Under the pieces are notes generated by a model, which saw only the letters and a list, made by a program, of their open reading frames with translations, searched no databases and was not told the origin of the DNA. DNA of 64,000 bases from Cercis canadensis (lineage: Eukaryota > Streptophyta > Magnoliopsida > Fabales > Fabaceae), in the NCBI GenBank assembly GCA_003255065.1, contig QAOA01002583.1, positions 1 to 64,000 of the forward strand, read 5' to 3'. Positions within the stretch are counted from its first letter, which is position 1. Every line of letters begins with the position of its first letter. Shown in pieces: positions 21,686 through 32,400 of this stretch. A program made the position numbers and the translations under genes.

Positions 21686-22799
21686 TGTTAGCCCTACAAG
21701 TCTCTAGTCCTATTTTGATGATAACAAAATGTCTTGTTGTTACTAACCTGTGTTGTTTTCTCTAAGCTCTTATTTAGAATAGGTTTGAAAAGAAGCCTTA
21801 AAGAACTAGTTCTGTCTATTCTTAAGAACTAGTTCTTGTCTCTGTGATCTGGTTCCTCTGGATAACAAAATCTTCTAATCCTACTAATGTGGACAAGCTT
21901 GTTGAAGACTCTAGATAACTTTAGCTTTTTCTAGTCTCTCTAGGAAATTGTGTTAGTTGAGATTGGAAAGCTCTTCTTGAAGTGACTGATGTAAAATCCA
22001 CTTTTCAAGAGATATTTTTTTTATCTACTTTCTCTTACACAAAGTCAAGCTTTTTCTTACAAAAGGACAAAGGTCATTGTGCATGATGGACAATGTGTCA
22101 ACTAGTAGGTGGCTTTTTCTTTAGTCTCTCTCATTGTCCTTCACGTGCAGAAGAAAAAGGCAATATATCAAGAGAACTTACCAAGGCTTTGAGATGGATG
22201 CAGAGAAGTGAGAATGAAAAATCTTTGAGTGAGAAGGAAGTCATTCTTAAGAGTTTAACTCTTTATCTTCCTCTCCAAAATCTCTCTCTGTAGCAAGAAC
22301 TTCATTGTATCATTTCTATTATGTAAGAGAATTTCTTCTTTGGGGCTGCATTGATAACTTGGGTTTTGTATTTGGATTTCTATGGGGGAAATCCATGAGA
22401 GTGATCTCTAGTGAGTTAGAGAGTGTGAGTTCATGGTTAGCTTGAAAAACCAAAACCATGGTTAAGAAAGTTGGAAAAATAAACTTGAAGAATAGTAGAA
22501 CCCCAGATATAGGAGAAGTGGATGTAGGCATTTCCAAGCCGAACCACTATAAAGATTCTTGCAGATTTCTCTTCTCCTTATCCTTTATTTTATGGATTAA
22601 CTTCTGCTCTGTCTTTAATGGTTGATTAATTTATCTCTCGGTGTTCAAATCTAGTATTTGTCAAAGAACTAGTTCTTAGGTTTCAAGAACTAGTTCTTAA
22701 ACAAATATGTTATTTGAATTTATCTATATCAGAATTGTTTTTACAAGTAATTTTTTAACAATTCCTATTCACCTCTAGGAATAGACTCTTGAACTTTTA
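21686..22799 (+). mobile_element. Solo LTR, probably SIRE-like Ty1/copia (copy A)
   Basis: This 1114-bp block starts TGTTAGCCCTACAAG and is flanked by AATTT (21681-21685 and 22800-22804). The copy B partner ends in CA; here the end has drifted to TTTA. It has no internal domains, PBS or second LTR, which fits a solo LTR left by LTR-LTR recombination. The near-terminal words cctattcacctctagg are of the SIRE/Maximus kind. Several copies of GAACTAGTTCTT, a near palindrome, are inside. Short open stretches within it look non-coding. Confidence 0.82.
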
Positions 22800-24719
22800 A
22801 ATTTAAGGTTAAACATCTAGAGTTTAGTATTTAGGGTCTATGGTTTAGGATATAGCTCTAGGGTTTAGAGTTTAGGGATTAGGGTTAAGTAACTAAGGCT
22901 TAGGATTAGGTTATAGGTATAAGGTTAGGGTCAAGGTTAAGGGCATAGGGTTTAGGTTAAAATATAGAGTTGAGGTTTGAGGTCGATGATTTAAGATTTA
23001 TGGTTTAAGTTTAGGTTTTGGGTTTTGGTTTTAGGGTATAGGCATAGAGTTAAGGGTCTAAGAGGTTTTTAAGGTTAAGAATTTATAGATTAGGCTTTAG
23101 TATTAAGAGTTGAGGGTTTAATATTTAGGGTTTATGGTATAAGGTCTAAGGATTAAGGTTTAATCTATAGGGTTTAGGATTTAGGTATTCATGTTAAGGA
23201 TCTAGGGTTACATTTTGGTTAAGGGTCTAAGGTTTATAGTTTAAGATTTAGGGTCTATGCTTTAGGATTTAGGGTTCATAATACAAGACTTAGTGTATAA
23301 GGTCTGGGGTTTAAGGTTTAACATCTAGGATTTATGTTAAACGTATAAGGCTTCTTATTTAGGGTTCAATGTTAAAAGTTTAGGGTTTGGTGTATAAGGT
23401 TAAGGGTCAATGGTTATAGGTTTTATGTTTAGGGCTAAGGTTCTAGGGCCTAGGATTATGAGTATAGGGTTTAAGGATAAAGGTCTATAGTTTAGGATTT
23501 AGGGCTTATGGTTAAGGATTAAGTATTTAGAATTTAAGGTTTAGGTTTATAGTCTATTGTTTATCATTTAAGGTTTAAGGCCAAGTGTTAAGTTCTAGGG
23601 TTTAGGGTTTACAACTAAGTGTTAAGCATCTACGATTTAGGTTGAGTCTAGCGTTTCAGGTTTTGGATATAGGTTTTAAGGTTTAGGTTCAAGGTTTTAA
23701 GGTTTCATGTTTGAGGTTAAAGATCAAGGATTTAGGATTAAGGGTTTATGATTTAGCATTTATGGTCTAGGGTTCAGGATCTAGGGTTACGAGTCATGAA
23801 TTTAGTGTATAAGGTTTAAGGTTAAGCATCTAGAGTTTAGGTTAAAGGTCTAAGGTTTCAAGTTAAGGCACTAGCATTTAGGGTCCACGAATTAGGTTAT
23901 GGGTTTAGAGTGTACGATTTAAGGTTTAGGGACTATGATTTAAGATTTAGGGTTTATTGTTTAGGTTTTAGAATTTAGGGTTATGGGTCATCAATTTAAG
24001 GTATAGAATCTAGCGTTATGCATCTATAGTATATGTTAAGGGTCTAGACTTTAGGGTTTATGATTTATGGTTTTTAATTTAGGGTTTAAGGTTACGACTG
24101 AAGGGTTTAAGGTTTAGGTATTAGGGAGAAGCATCTATGGTTGAGCTTAGGGTCTAGGGTTTAGAGTTAAGGCTCTAGGGTTTACAATTTAGGAATTAAG
24201 GTTAAGCATCTAGAGTTTAGGGTTTAGGGTTTAGGGTTAAGGCTATGGTTTATAATTTTGCGCTAAACATATAGGGTTTAAGGATAACGCTTAAAGGTTA
24301 AGGGTCTAGGGTTTAGGGATTAGGTACTACAATTTATGGTTTAGGGTTAGTGTTAATTTAGAGTTTATGATTAAGGGTCATAAGTTTAGGGTATAGGGTC
24401 TAGGATTTAGGGTTAAGCATCTAGGATTTAGGTGAAGGGTATAGGGCTTTGGGTTTAGGATGTAGTGTTTAGAATTAAGGGTTAAGGGTTTAAGGATTTG
24501 TGTATAGGGGTTAAGATTTAGGGTTTATAGTTTAGGGTATAAGATCTAGGGTTTACAATTTAGGGTTTATGTCTAGAAATTAAGGTTTAAGGTTAAGGCT
24601 CTATAGTTTAAGGTTTAGGCTTTAGAGTTTAAGGTATAAGATTTACGATTCAGGATTTAGGCTTAAGGCTATAAGGTTAGGATTTAAAAATGAAGGTTAA
24701 GCATATAGGGTTAAGGTTA
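22800..24719 (+). repeat. Degenerate TTTAGGG-type array, copy A block 3
   Basis: Same composition and strand as block 1. The stretch near 22870-22980 aligns with 42870-42970 in the higher-order repeat region (ttaag-aact then ggcttaggattaggttat), showing that both belong to one array family. About 0.65 kb (23665-24310) is missing from copy B. A nearly perfect telomere-type run lies at 24208-24236. Confidence 0.93.
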
Positions 24720-25090
24720 AGGTGGTAGCTTCAATTGCATCACGGAGATGAAATTGGAAGCGCGTGTTTTGAAATACAGTTAGAAAATGCTATTTTTGAA
24801 AATTAACTTTGATGTTTGTACAAGAAAATTAGAATCCACGAACTTTTATTCAATTTTTTTGTGTAGAAAAATACCTTGTGCTCGTTTGGCTGAAAGCCCA
24901 AACAACATTAGTAATTTGTATAAGAAGATCATATCCATTCAAGGTTTCTATTGCATTTCAAGAATCATCGAAATTCTCATATTCAACCAGTGCATAACCT
25001 TAAAATAAATAATTATAATAATTACTTGAACAGCAGTCAAAATATTTATATGATCACGTTACCAATCAAGATTGTGGCTATGTAAAATTA
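24720..25090 (+). repeat. Array island, type 2 (copy A)
   Basis: This 371-bp relative of the type 1 island has an extra or diverged middle part (gatgtttgtacaagaaaatt). The hairpin position reads GTTTGG-ctgaaagc-CCAAAC (24884-24903). The end (aattataataattacttgaa) is shared with type 1. Confidence 0.88.
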
Positions 25091-25285
25091 TGATTTAGGG
25101 ATTACTGCTAAGGTTTACAGGTCAAGGATCTAGGGTTTAAGATTAAGGATCTACAATTTAGAGTATATGGTAAATGGTTTATTGTTTAGGGTTGACATTT
25201 TATAATTTAGGGTTAAGGATTATAGCTCTAGGGTTTAGTTTAAGAGTCTAGGGTTTAGGGTTAAGACTCTAGGATTTTGAGTTTT
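25091..25285 (+). repeat. Degenerate TTTAGGG-type array, last piece of copy A
   Basis: Aligns with 37420-37613 and stops abruptly at the ETFB-containing DNA. Confidence 0.88.
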
Positions 25286-25697
25286 AGATTGCAAAACTTG
25301 ATAATTTCTATTGCATCAAGCACCTTGATTGTTCATATAAAATTCTTTTCACCAATCTTGCTGAGCATTTTAGAATGCGAAAACTTACATGGAGTTAAGC
25401 AACCAATTGCTTCCTACATTGTCCAAAGGAGCATCATATTGAACTGAGAGTACATTTTAATACGCGTTGTTTGTCAAATGAGTTGCTCAATATGGTGTTT
25501 TGTTGGTTTGAATAGTTACATAAATGATGCAGTGTTGCATCTTATAATACTTGATACAATCTAATATCTGTTTTTAAAAAGAATGAAAGGTGGGGGGAAG
25601 TAATTGACGACCAAACAAGAGTTTATCCCAAAAAAATTTGATAATTGAACAAGTATTCTCTTTGACATCTAACTTCATGACTTTGTTCTTCATGCAG
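25286..25697 (+). other. Probable ETFB intron sequence
   Basis: AT-rich, non-array sequence ending in a pyrimidine tract and acceptor (ttgttcttcatgcag) exactly before the ETFB exon. I see no further exon in it. Intron status is inferred from this junction. Confidence 0.55.
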
Positions 25698-25923
25698 CAC
25701 TAATTTGAGACTAAACCAACCAAGGTATGCAACGCTTCCCAACATAATGAAAGCAAAATCAAAGCCAATAAAGAAATTCACTTTGCAAGATTGGAATGTG
25801 GAAATCATATTAGACTTGGAGGTTGTTCAAGTCATAGAACGTCCAAAGAGAAAAGCAAGTGTTATGGTTTCTTCTGTGGATGAGCTCATTGACAAGCTTA
25901 AAAATGAAGCTAATGTCATCTGA
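25698..25923 (+). pseudogene. ETFB: Last exon of ETFB (gene fragment)
   Basis: After a clean splice acceptor at 25697, an uninterrupted frame of 75 codons reads LRLNQPRYATLPNIMKAKSK, then FTLQDWNVEI, then SVDELIDKLKNEANVI, and stops at TGA 25921-25923. This is the C-terminus of electron-transfer flavoprotein subunit beta; RLN-PRYATLPNIMKAK is its most conserved signature. No stop or frameshift is seen, so the fragment is either younger than the other captured pieces or less decayed. Upstream exons are not here; earlier ETFB exons are found 23 kb away inside the CACTA element at 1690-2496, in the same orientation. The CACTA right end is 1.25 kb downstream, so the two pieces may come from one capture. 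A fragment of an ordinary ETFB duplication is the alternative. Confidence 0.9.
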
Positions 25924-27170
25924 TTATTCTCTACTTGTTTACTCATCCTCAACTGCTTCTGAGTTCTCACCAAAGGATAATTACTGTTGTACCAAGATTA
26001 TCCTTTGATATATATATAGTTAAATGGCTCTAATAATGTGCATGCAATTCCTTTCTCTTTCATGGATTTATCATCGTAATCATAACCTCTTATATTAAAT
26101 ATTGAAGTTGAAAAAGATGCAGAAGTCTACTTGCCGAAACAATACAAGCATAAAATTTTCACAAACTAAGTACCTTTTATAAAACATGTTAGTGACATGT
26201 ATATAGGCTTAATTTGTGAAACTTTTTATTTTTTTTTATTTTTCTACAAGTACGACTTTCTGAAAGCGAAAAGGAAATTATTGACATTTCTTGTGTGTTG
26301 TGAAAGCCACTGGAAGGGGATGGTGGCTAACTCATTCCATTTCTTTCTAAGTGCAGGTGAGAATTTATGCTGAAGTAATAGTATGATTGGTTGGCTCATC
26401 CTCTTTCGATCATTTTTGAAGCAAATGGTTGTCATCAAATTTGATTCTATGACTTCTAAAAAGTGTGTGACCATTGCTATAGAAATACTATTTGCGCTTA
26501 CACATGTTTGTAATACTATCAACATATTACTTAGATTCGCATGCCTTTTCTTTTTCTCTCTTTTTCCAAGAGATTAGCATAGGCTTACATTAATATCAGC
26601 ACAACTTAAACTTACATTAAGAGTGCTACCAACAATTACTTTTTAAGTTGGTGCTTTTCGTGTTATTAAAAATGATTAAATATCTTTAGTATTATGTGGT
26701 TATTCCATTAATATTTGTAGTTAATCTGTTTATATTTGTGGCAATCATTTATATTTGTGGTTATTCTATTTATATGAATATGACAGTTATTTATGGAGTA
26801 GTTCTTTTTTTTTTTTTTTTAATCTATCTAGTTATGAAGTAGTTGTACTTCTCTTTCTTACAAGTTCTGCTTTTTTTGGGCTAATTGATAACTTCTGATT
26901 TCTGCACGGAAAACGCTTATTCCTTGTGGTTTGCCTCCGAAAAAAGAAGATTAAAAACTGCCATTTGGATAATGGGATGAAATTATTGCTATTTATGATT
27001 GTCAGTTTTTATATAATGAAGATGACGATGAAGAAACAAAATATGAAGAATGAAATTTAGTTATAGCATCTTGCCCTTTTACAAAACTTATGTTTTATTT
27101 TTATTTAGTTGAGAGAAGGGTATGCTCTTGTTATATAGTATATATTTTGAACAATTAGAAATAAATTTGG
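25924..27170 (+). other. Sequence after ETFB, unrecognised
   Basis: The first part may be ETFB 3' untranslated DNA. The rest is AT-rich, with a T tract at about 26806-26820. I see no domain. It runs into the CACTA right end at about 27171, and may be element interior. Confidence 0.45.
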
Positions 27171-27632
27171 TGTAATTATTTGAGATTTAAACTTTTATAC
27201 TCAGTACATTATTAACTTATAAGTTTAATGAATTGGATATTTTTGTTATAGAAATTATTTAATAAAAATGATATTTGTAAATGGTATGTTTTGAATTTTA
27301 ACAAATATTATTTATGAATTTACAAACAAAAAAAAATTGAAGAAAATTCCAACAGAAATTCCATTCAATTGGAATTTCAAAAATCAAAACAAAAAAATAA
27401 TTTTCAATATTTTTTTAAAAAATATATTTTTTAAATAATTTTTTTCAAAATATATTAAAAATTCCAACAGAATTTTTTCATTAGAATTTTTTTTTTCAAA
27501 AACGCATTCTAACAGTCAAATTTCGTTGGAATTTTACAATTCCAACAATGACTTTTTCAACAGGCCAAATTCCGTTAGAATTTTCGTTAGAATTTTGAAA
27601 TTCTGTTGGAATCCAAGAATTTTCTTGTAGTG
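27171..27632 (+). mobile_element. Right end of the first CACTA family (copy B)
   Basis: Aligns with 3893-4381 and ends TTTTCTTGTAGTG at 27632, followed by TCA where copy A has TCG. The left terminus of this copy is not present between here and the array at 25285. Confidence 0.9.
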
Positions 27633-27978
27633 TCAGTGGGCTGTCTCGGGTTCATGTGGGAGTCTCGTGGGTGATGGAGCAATCTCTTAAACTGTTGGGG
27701 TATCTTTGGATTAGCCTATAGTATTGATGTTGTTTGACACATAATTGTGCAAAAGTTTTTGTGTTTTGGAGAATAGGACTCCCACGGATGGCGCCAAATG
27801 CAATGCCTATGTTGAGGAGGTACTAATTATGAGGTCGAGTGGTGAGGTCAGTCATTTGTGTGAGGTCGGCTTGTTGATTCATAATCTGATATGCATAAGA
27901 GGACATGAGAGCTATGTGCTGGGTTGGTAATACTCGGACTCCGATGGTCAAGCTAGATCGAGACTGAGCTAAAGGGAT
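27633..27978 (+). other. Spacer between CACTA elements (copy B)
   Basis: Counterpart of 4382-4728. No coding sequence recognised. Confidence 0.5.
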
Positions 27979-28309
27979 CACTACAAGAAAAATGGCTTTT
28001 TCTCACAGAACAAATCCGTGAGAAAAGGTGGAAATGCCGTGAGAAAGGCCATTCTCACGGATGTCGGACAGTGAGAAAAAGTGGCGCGACAAATTGAATT
28101 TGTCACAGAAAATATTGTATGTGAGAAATTTCTCACTGAATTATTCCGTGAGAAATTCATGCGGAGTCTCATGACAAAGTCATGATTTTTCTCACGGATA
28201 AGGTCTGTGATAAAGTCCGTGACAAGTTACAAAAAAATGATTTTTTATTTTTAATTTTCTCAAGGACATTTCTTTGAGAAATTCCATGAGAAATGCCAAG
28301 ATCAGTAAA

Positions 28310-28331
28310 CCCCCCTCCCCCCCCCCCCCCN

Positions 28332-28352
<21 letters not shown>
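28310..28352 (+). repeat. Poly-C tract with one ambiguous base
   Basis: About 40 C, interrupted by a T at 28316 and an n at 28331, then an A tract. In copy A (5090-5103) the same place has a much shorter C run. The length here is not reliable. Confidence 0.9.
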
Positions 28353-28363
<11 letters not shown>

Positions 28364-28778
28364 ATTTTTCTACTAACCCAAAACTTGCATAACACATTAA
28401 CCAACAATAGCAAAAGCAGAACAACAGTATCAATAGTAGCAGAGCAGAATGCAATGAAATTTTATACAAATTGAATAATTTGAACAAAAGAATCTATACA
28501 GGAGGATAATATAAAAAAAAACATATACAAAAAAAAGTTTACATATCTCTAGGCTCTACTAAAGTTCCAAAATCGTGTGCTTTTAGGACCAAACAGAAAA
28601 TGCAGCGTCAAGAGTAATGATATGAACTTAAGTTCTATAACACAGAAACACAACACATTAGTAGACTGAACACATAAAATATCTAAAAGGATAACATAGA
28701 AGGAAATGCAACTATGTAATTAATAATACATAAGCACTAATGAAATATGAGTAGGACCTGTGTAATATCAATCACTTT

Positions 28779-29460
28779 CTAGTACATAATCACTAGGGGA
28801 TCTTTCTCGGTTTCGTCATCATTGCTATGATATTCATCTTCCTCCTCTTCCTTACCATTTTCTCCTATCTCATCATTTACAGCAGTGACAATGACTAGAT
28901 TTGCCTTAGTAACAACTTCATCGGTAGCAGTTGAAATCATATCTATCAAATTTGTCTGTGTCCAATCATCATTAACAATTAACATCGGTGAGCGATGTAG
29001 TTTGTCTTGGTAGGGATCCTCTAGGGCATCAATTGTGTGTCTGGCCTTCATTTTCATGACATATAACCACCCCACTTGTTAGGAGTTGTGTGTGAATAAG
29101 GAGAGAAATAAACTTGCTTTGCTTGTTGAGTTAAGATGAATGAGTCATCGCCCTTGTATGTTCTACTTGAGTTTACCTCCACAAATACATATTTCGGATG
29201 ACTCTTTGTCCCTTGAGATGAAGGATCATATCATTTGCAATTAAATAATACTAATCGATAACCAGGTGAACCGGTATATGAAATCTCAATGATTTCTTGT
29301 AGTTCCCCATAATAGGAGGAATACAATTTGACAAATGAATGGAATTAAATTGTAGCATTCTCATTTTCTCCATTTAAAATTTCTTAGAAATTCTCAAATA
29401 ATTCATCATCTAAGCACACCGAATGAATACCAACAAAGGGGCATATTTGTTTGCCTCAAA
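28779..29460 (-). pseudogene. CACTA transposase remnant, DUF4216-type domain and acidic tail (copy B)
   Basis: This is the uninterrupted counterpart of the two copy A pieces. The tail (29075 down to 28779) is open for 98 codons: GWLYVMKMKARHTIDALEDP, DDWTQTNLIDMIS and an acidic run ending in TAG. Upstream, the DUF4216-type part keeps recognisable words but joins the tail through a frameshift near 29070-29080 and has others further up. The catalytic domain is absent because the array begins at 29467. The product would have been a nuclear transposase-associated region; it is dead in both copies. The frameshift at the junction is shared by A and B, so it predates both the duplication and the Athila insertion. 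Confidence 0.75.
29075..29079 (+). other. Empty Athila target site (CTTGT)
   Basis: In copy B the sequence reads straight through ccccacttgttaggagttg, while in copy A the Athila element lies here with CTTAT and CTTGT at its two edges. Confidence 0.9.
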
Positions 29461-29466
29461 AAAAGG

Positions 29467-32400
29467 TAAGCCTGGGATTTAAGATTTAGGGTGTAGGGTG
29501 TAAGGTTTAGGGATACACAACTAGGTTTTAAGATTACATGAAGGGTTTATAGTTTAGAGCTTAGGATCTATGGTGTATAGTTTAGGGTTTAGTGTCTACG
29601 ATTTATGATTTAAGGTTACAAAGTCATGACTTTAGGGTATAGGATCTAGGGTTTAGGGTGTAGCATTTAGTTTTTAGAGTTTGGGTTTAGGGTTAAAAGA
29701 CAAAGGTTTAGGATCTAGTATCTAGGGTTTAGGGTCTAAAATTTAGTGTAGAGGGTCGAGGGCAAGGCTTTAGGGTTTAGGTATTAAGAATAAAGATCTA
29801 TGACTTAGGATTAAGTTAAAGATTTAGGGTTTATAATTTAAGATTTAAGGTCTATGATTTAGGGTTTAGGGATTAGTGTCTAGTGTTTAGGATTTAGGGA
29901 TATGGATAATGGGTTTAGGGTATAGGGTCTAGGGTTAAACATATAGGGTTTAGGTTAAGGGTCTAGGATTTTTGGTTTAGGATCTAAGTTTCAAGTTTGA
30001 GGGTCAAGGGTTTAAGGTTTAGAATTTAGTGTCTAAGGAATAGGTTTTAAGGTCTAGGGTCAAGGGTTTAAGGTTTGGAATCTAGGGTCTAGGATTTAGG
30101 GTTTAGGTTTTAGGGTATAAGGTTTAGGGTCTATACTTTATCATTTAGGATTTAGGGTTATGATTCTAGGGTTTATGATTTAGGTGTTAGGGATAAGCAT
30201 CTACAATTGAGCTTAAAGGTCTAGGGTTTATGGTTATGGTTCTATGATATAGGGTTTAGAGATTAGGTTTAAGCATATAGGATTCAGGTTATGGGTCTAG
30301 GGTTTATGTTTTGCTAGTAAGTCTCTATGTTTTAGGTTATATGGTTTGGAGTTTATTATTTAGTATTTAGAGTTAGGGCTCAAAGGGTTAGGGTATAAGG
30401 ATTATGGTTAAGCATCTCAAGTTGAGGTTAAAAGTCTAAGGTATAAGGTTTATGGATTAGTGTTAAGTATCTATGGCTTAGGATTAGGTTAAAGGTGTAT
30501 GGTATATGGTTTAGTTTTTAGGGTGTATGACTTATGGTTTAGGCATTAGTGTCTAGTGTTTAGGATTTAGTGCTATGGTATTGAATTTAGGGTACAGGGT
30601 CTAGTTTAAGCATATAGGGTTTATGTTAGTCATCTAGGATTTTAAGTTTAGAATCTAGGTTTCAAGATTGAGGGTTTATGGTTGAGGTTTTGTATTTCAG
30701 GTTTAAGGTTTAGTGTTTAGGGATTAAGGTCTATGGTCTAAGGTTTAAAGTTTATGGTCTATGGTTTTTTGTTTAGGGTCTATGATCTAGGATTTAGGGT
30801 GTAGTATCAAGAGTTTAGGTTATAGGGTCTAGAGTTTAGGCTTTAGGGTATACAATTTATAATTTACATTTTAAGGTTATGGCTCTAGGATTTAAGGTTT
30901 AAAGTTAAGCATCTATGGTTGAGCTTAAGAAGCTAGGGTCTAGGATTTTGGATGTAGGGTTGAGGGTGTTTAGAGTTTAGGATTTAATGGTTTGGTTGTA
31001 AGGTTTAGGTATTAGGGATAAAGTATCTAGGGTTAAGGGTTTAGGGTTAAGCATCTAGAGTTTACAATTTTGGGTTTAGAGTTTATTGGCTAGGGTTTAA
31101 GGTTATGGCCCAAGGGTTTAGAGTTTAGAGTTTAGGGATTAAGGTTGAGGTTAAGGGTCTAGGATTTAAGGTATAAGGTTTATGGTTAAGGCTTTAGGGT
31201 TTAGAATTAAGGATTAAGGTTAAGCATTTAGAGTTTAGGTTAAGGGTTTAAAATTTAAGGTTAATGGTCTAGGGTCTATGGATTGAGGTTAAACCTATAA
31301 GGTTTAGGTATTAGGGTTAAGGATCTAGGATTAGGTTTTGGTTAAGCGTTTAAGATTTATAGTTTAGGGTTTAGGGTCTATGCTTTATAATTTAGGGTTA
31401 CGAGTCATTGAGTTTCGTGTATAGGGTAGGAAATTAAGGGTTTAGTATCTAGGATTTAGGTTAATAGTATAGGGATTTTGGTTTAAGGTTTAGTGTTAAA
31501 GGTTTAGGGGTGTGGTGTTTAAGGTTAAGGGTCAACGATTTAGGGTTGATGGTCGAGAGTTTTGGCCTTAAGGTCCAGGGTTAAGGGCATAGGGTTTAGA
31601 ATTTCATATGTATAGTTTAGGATATAAGGCCTAGGGTTACGGGTCAAGGGTTTAAGAATAATGGTTTCAAATTTAGGGTTTAGTATATACAATTAATAAG
31701 GATTAAGCATTTAGAATTTAATGTTTAGGGTTTATAATTTATTTAGGATTTAGAAGCTAGGGTTAAGGGTCTAGTGTTTAAGGTTGACGGTTAAGTGTTA
31801 AGCATTTTGAGTTTAGCTTAATCTTCTAGGGTTTAGGTTCAAGGGTTTAAGGTTTTGTGTTTGAGGTTAATGGTCAAAGGTTTATGGTTAACTATCTATA
31901 ATTTAGCATTTAGTGTCTAGGATTTAGTTTAAAGGGGTTCAACATTTATGATTTAGGGTTTAAGGATTAGGTTTAAGCATATAAGATTGAGGTTAAGAGT
32001 CTAGGATTTATAGTCTAGGATTTAGGGTTTAAGGTCTATACTTTAGGGTTTAGGGTTCAAGATTTAAGGTTACATGTCATGAGTTTAGTGTATAGGATTT
32101 GGGGTCTATGGTTAAGCATTTGGGGTTTAGGTTAAGGGTGTAAGGTTTTCAATTTAGGATCTAGGTTTTAGGTTTGTAGATGAAGGGTTTAGATATTTGT
32201 GTTTAAAGTTTAGGATATAGGGATTAGGGTTTTGGTCTAGGCTAAGGGCCTAGGTTTTAAGTTTTAAGGATTAGGATCCAAGGTTTAAGGTCTAGGGATT
32301 AGGGTTAAGCAACTAGGCTTGGGATTAGGTTGTGTTTAGAGTTTATAATTTAGGGTTTAAAGACTATGATTTAGGGTTTAGTGTCTAGGATTTAGGATTT

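Larger units (their letters stand above)
3893..25285 (+). repeat. Segmental duplication, copy A (contains the Athila insertion)
   Basis: Starting at about 3893 the sequence can be aligned with 27171 onward, and the alignment runs to about 25285, against 37613 in copy B. The shared order is: CACTA right end, spacer, second CACTA left end with transposase remnant, TTTAGGG-type array, island, array, solo LTR, array, island, array. The Athila element 5830-16878 is present only here. By eye the copies differ by scattered substitutions plus large indels: copy A lacks about 1.3 kb matching 31990-33290, and copy B lacks about 0.65 kb matching 23665-24310. Confidence 0.88.
27979..29466 (-). mobile_element. 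Second CACTA-type element, one terminus plus transposase remnant (copy B)
   Basis: Starts CACTACAAGAAAAATGGC at 27979 with the same GTGAGAAA subterminal repeats as 4729. The transposase remnant runs on the minus strand. The other end is lost at the array boundary near 29467. Confidence 0.8.

Noticed and set aside
22093..22537. Short open stretches in the solo LTR, repeated at 35136-35574
   Set aside because: They lie within LTR sequence and have no domain. Conservation between copies is explained by the duplication.
26244..26525. 93-codon open stretch on the minus strand downstream of ETFB
   Set aside because: No recognisable domain; AT-rich non-coding setting overlapped by an equally long stretch on +.
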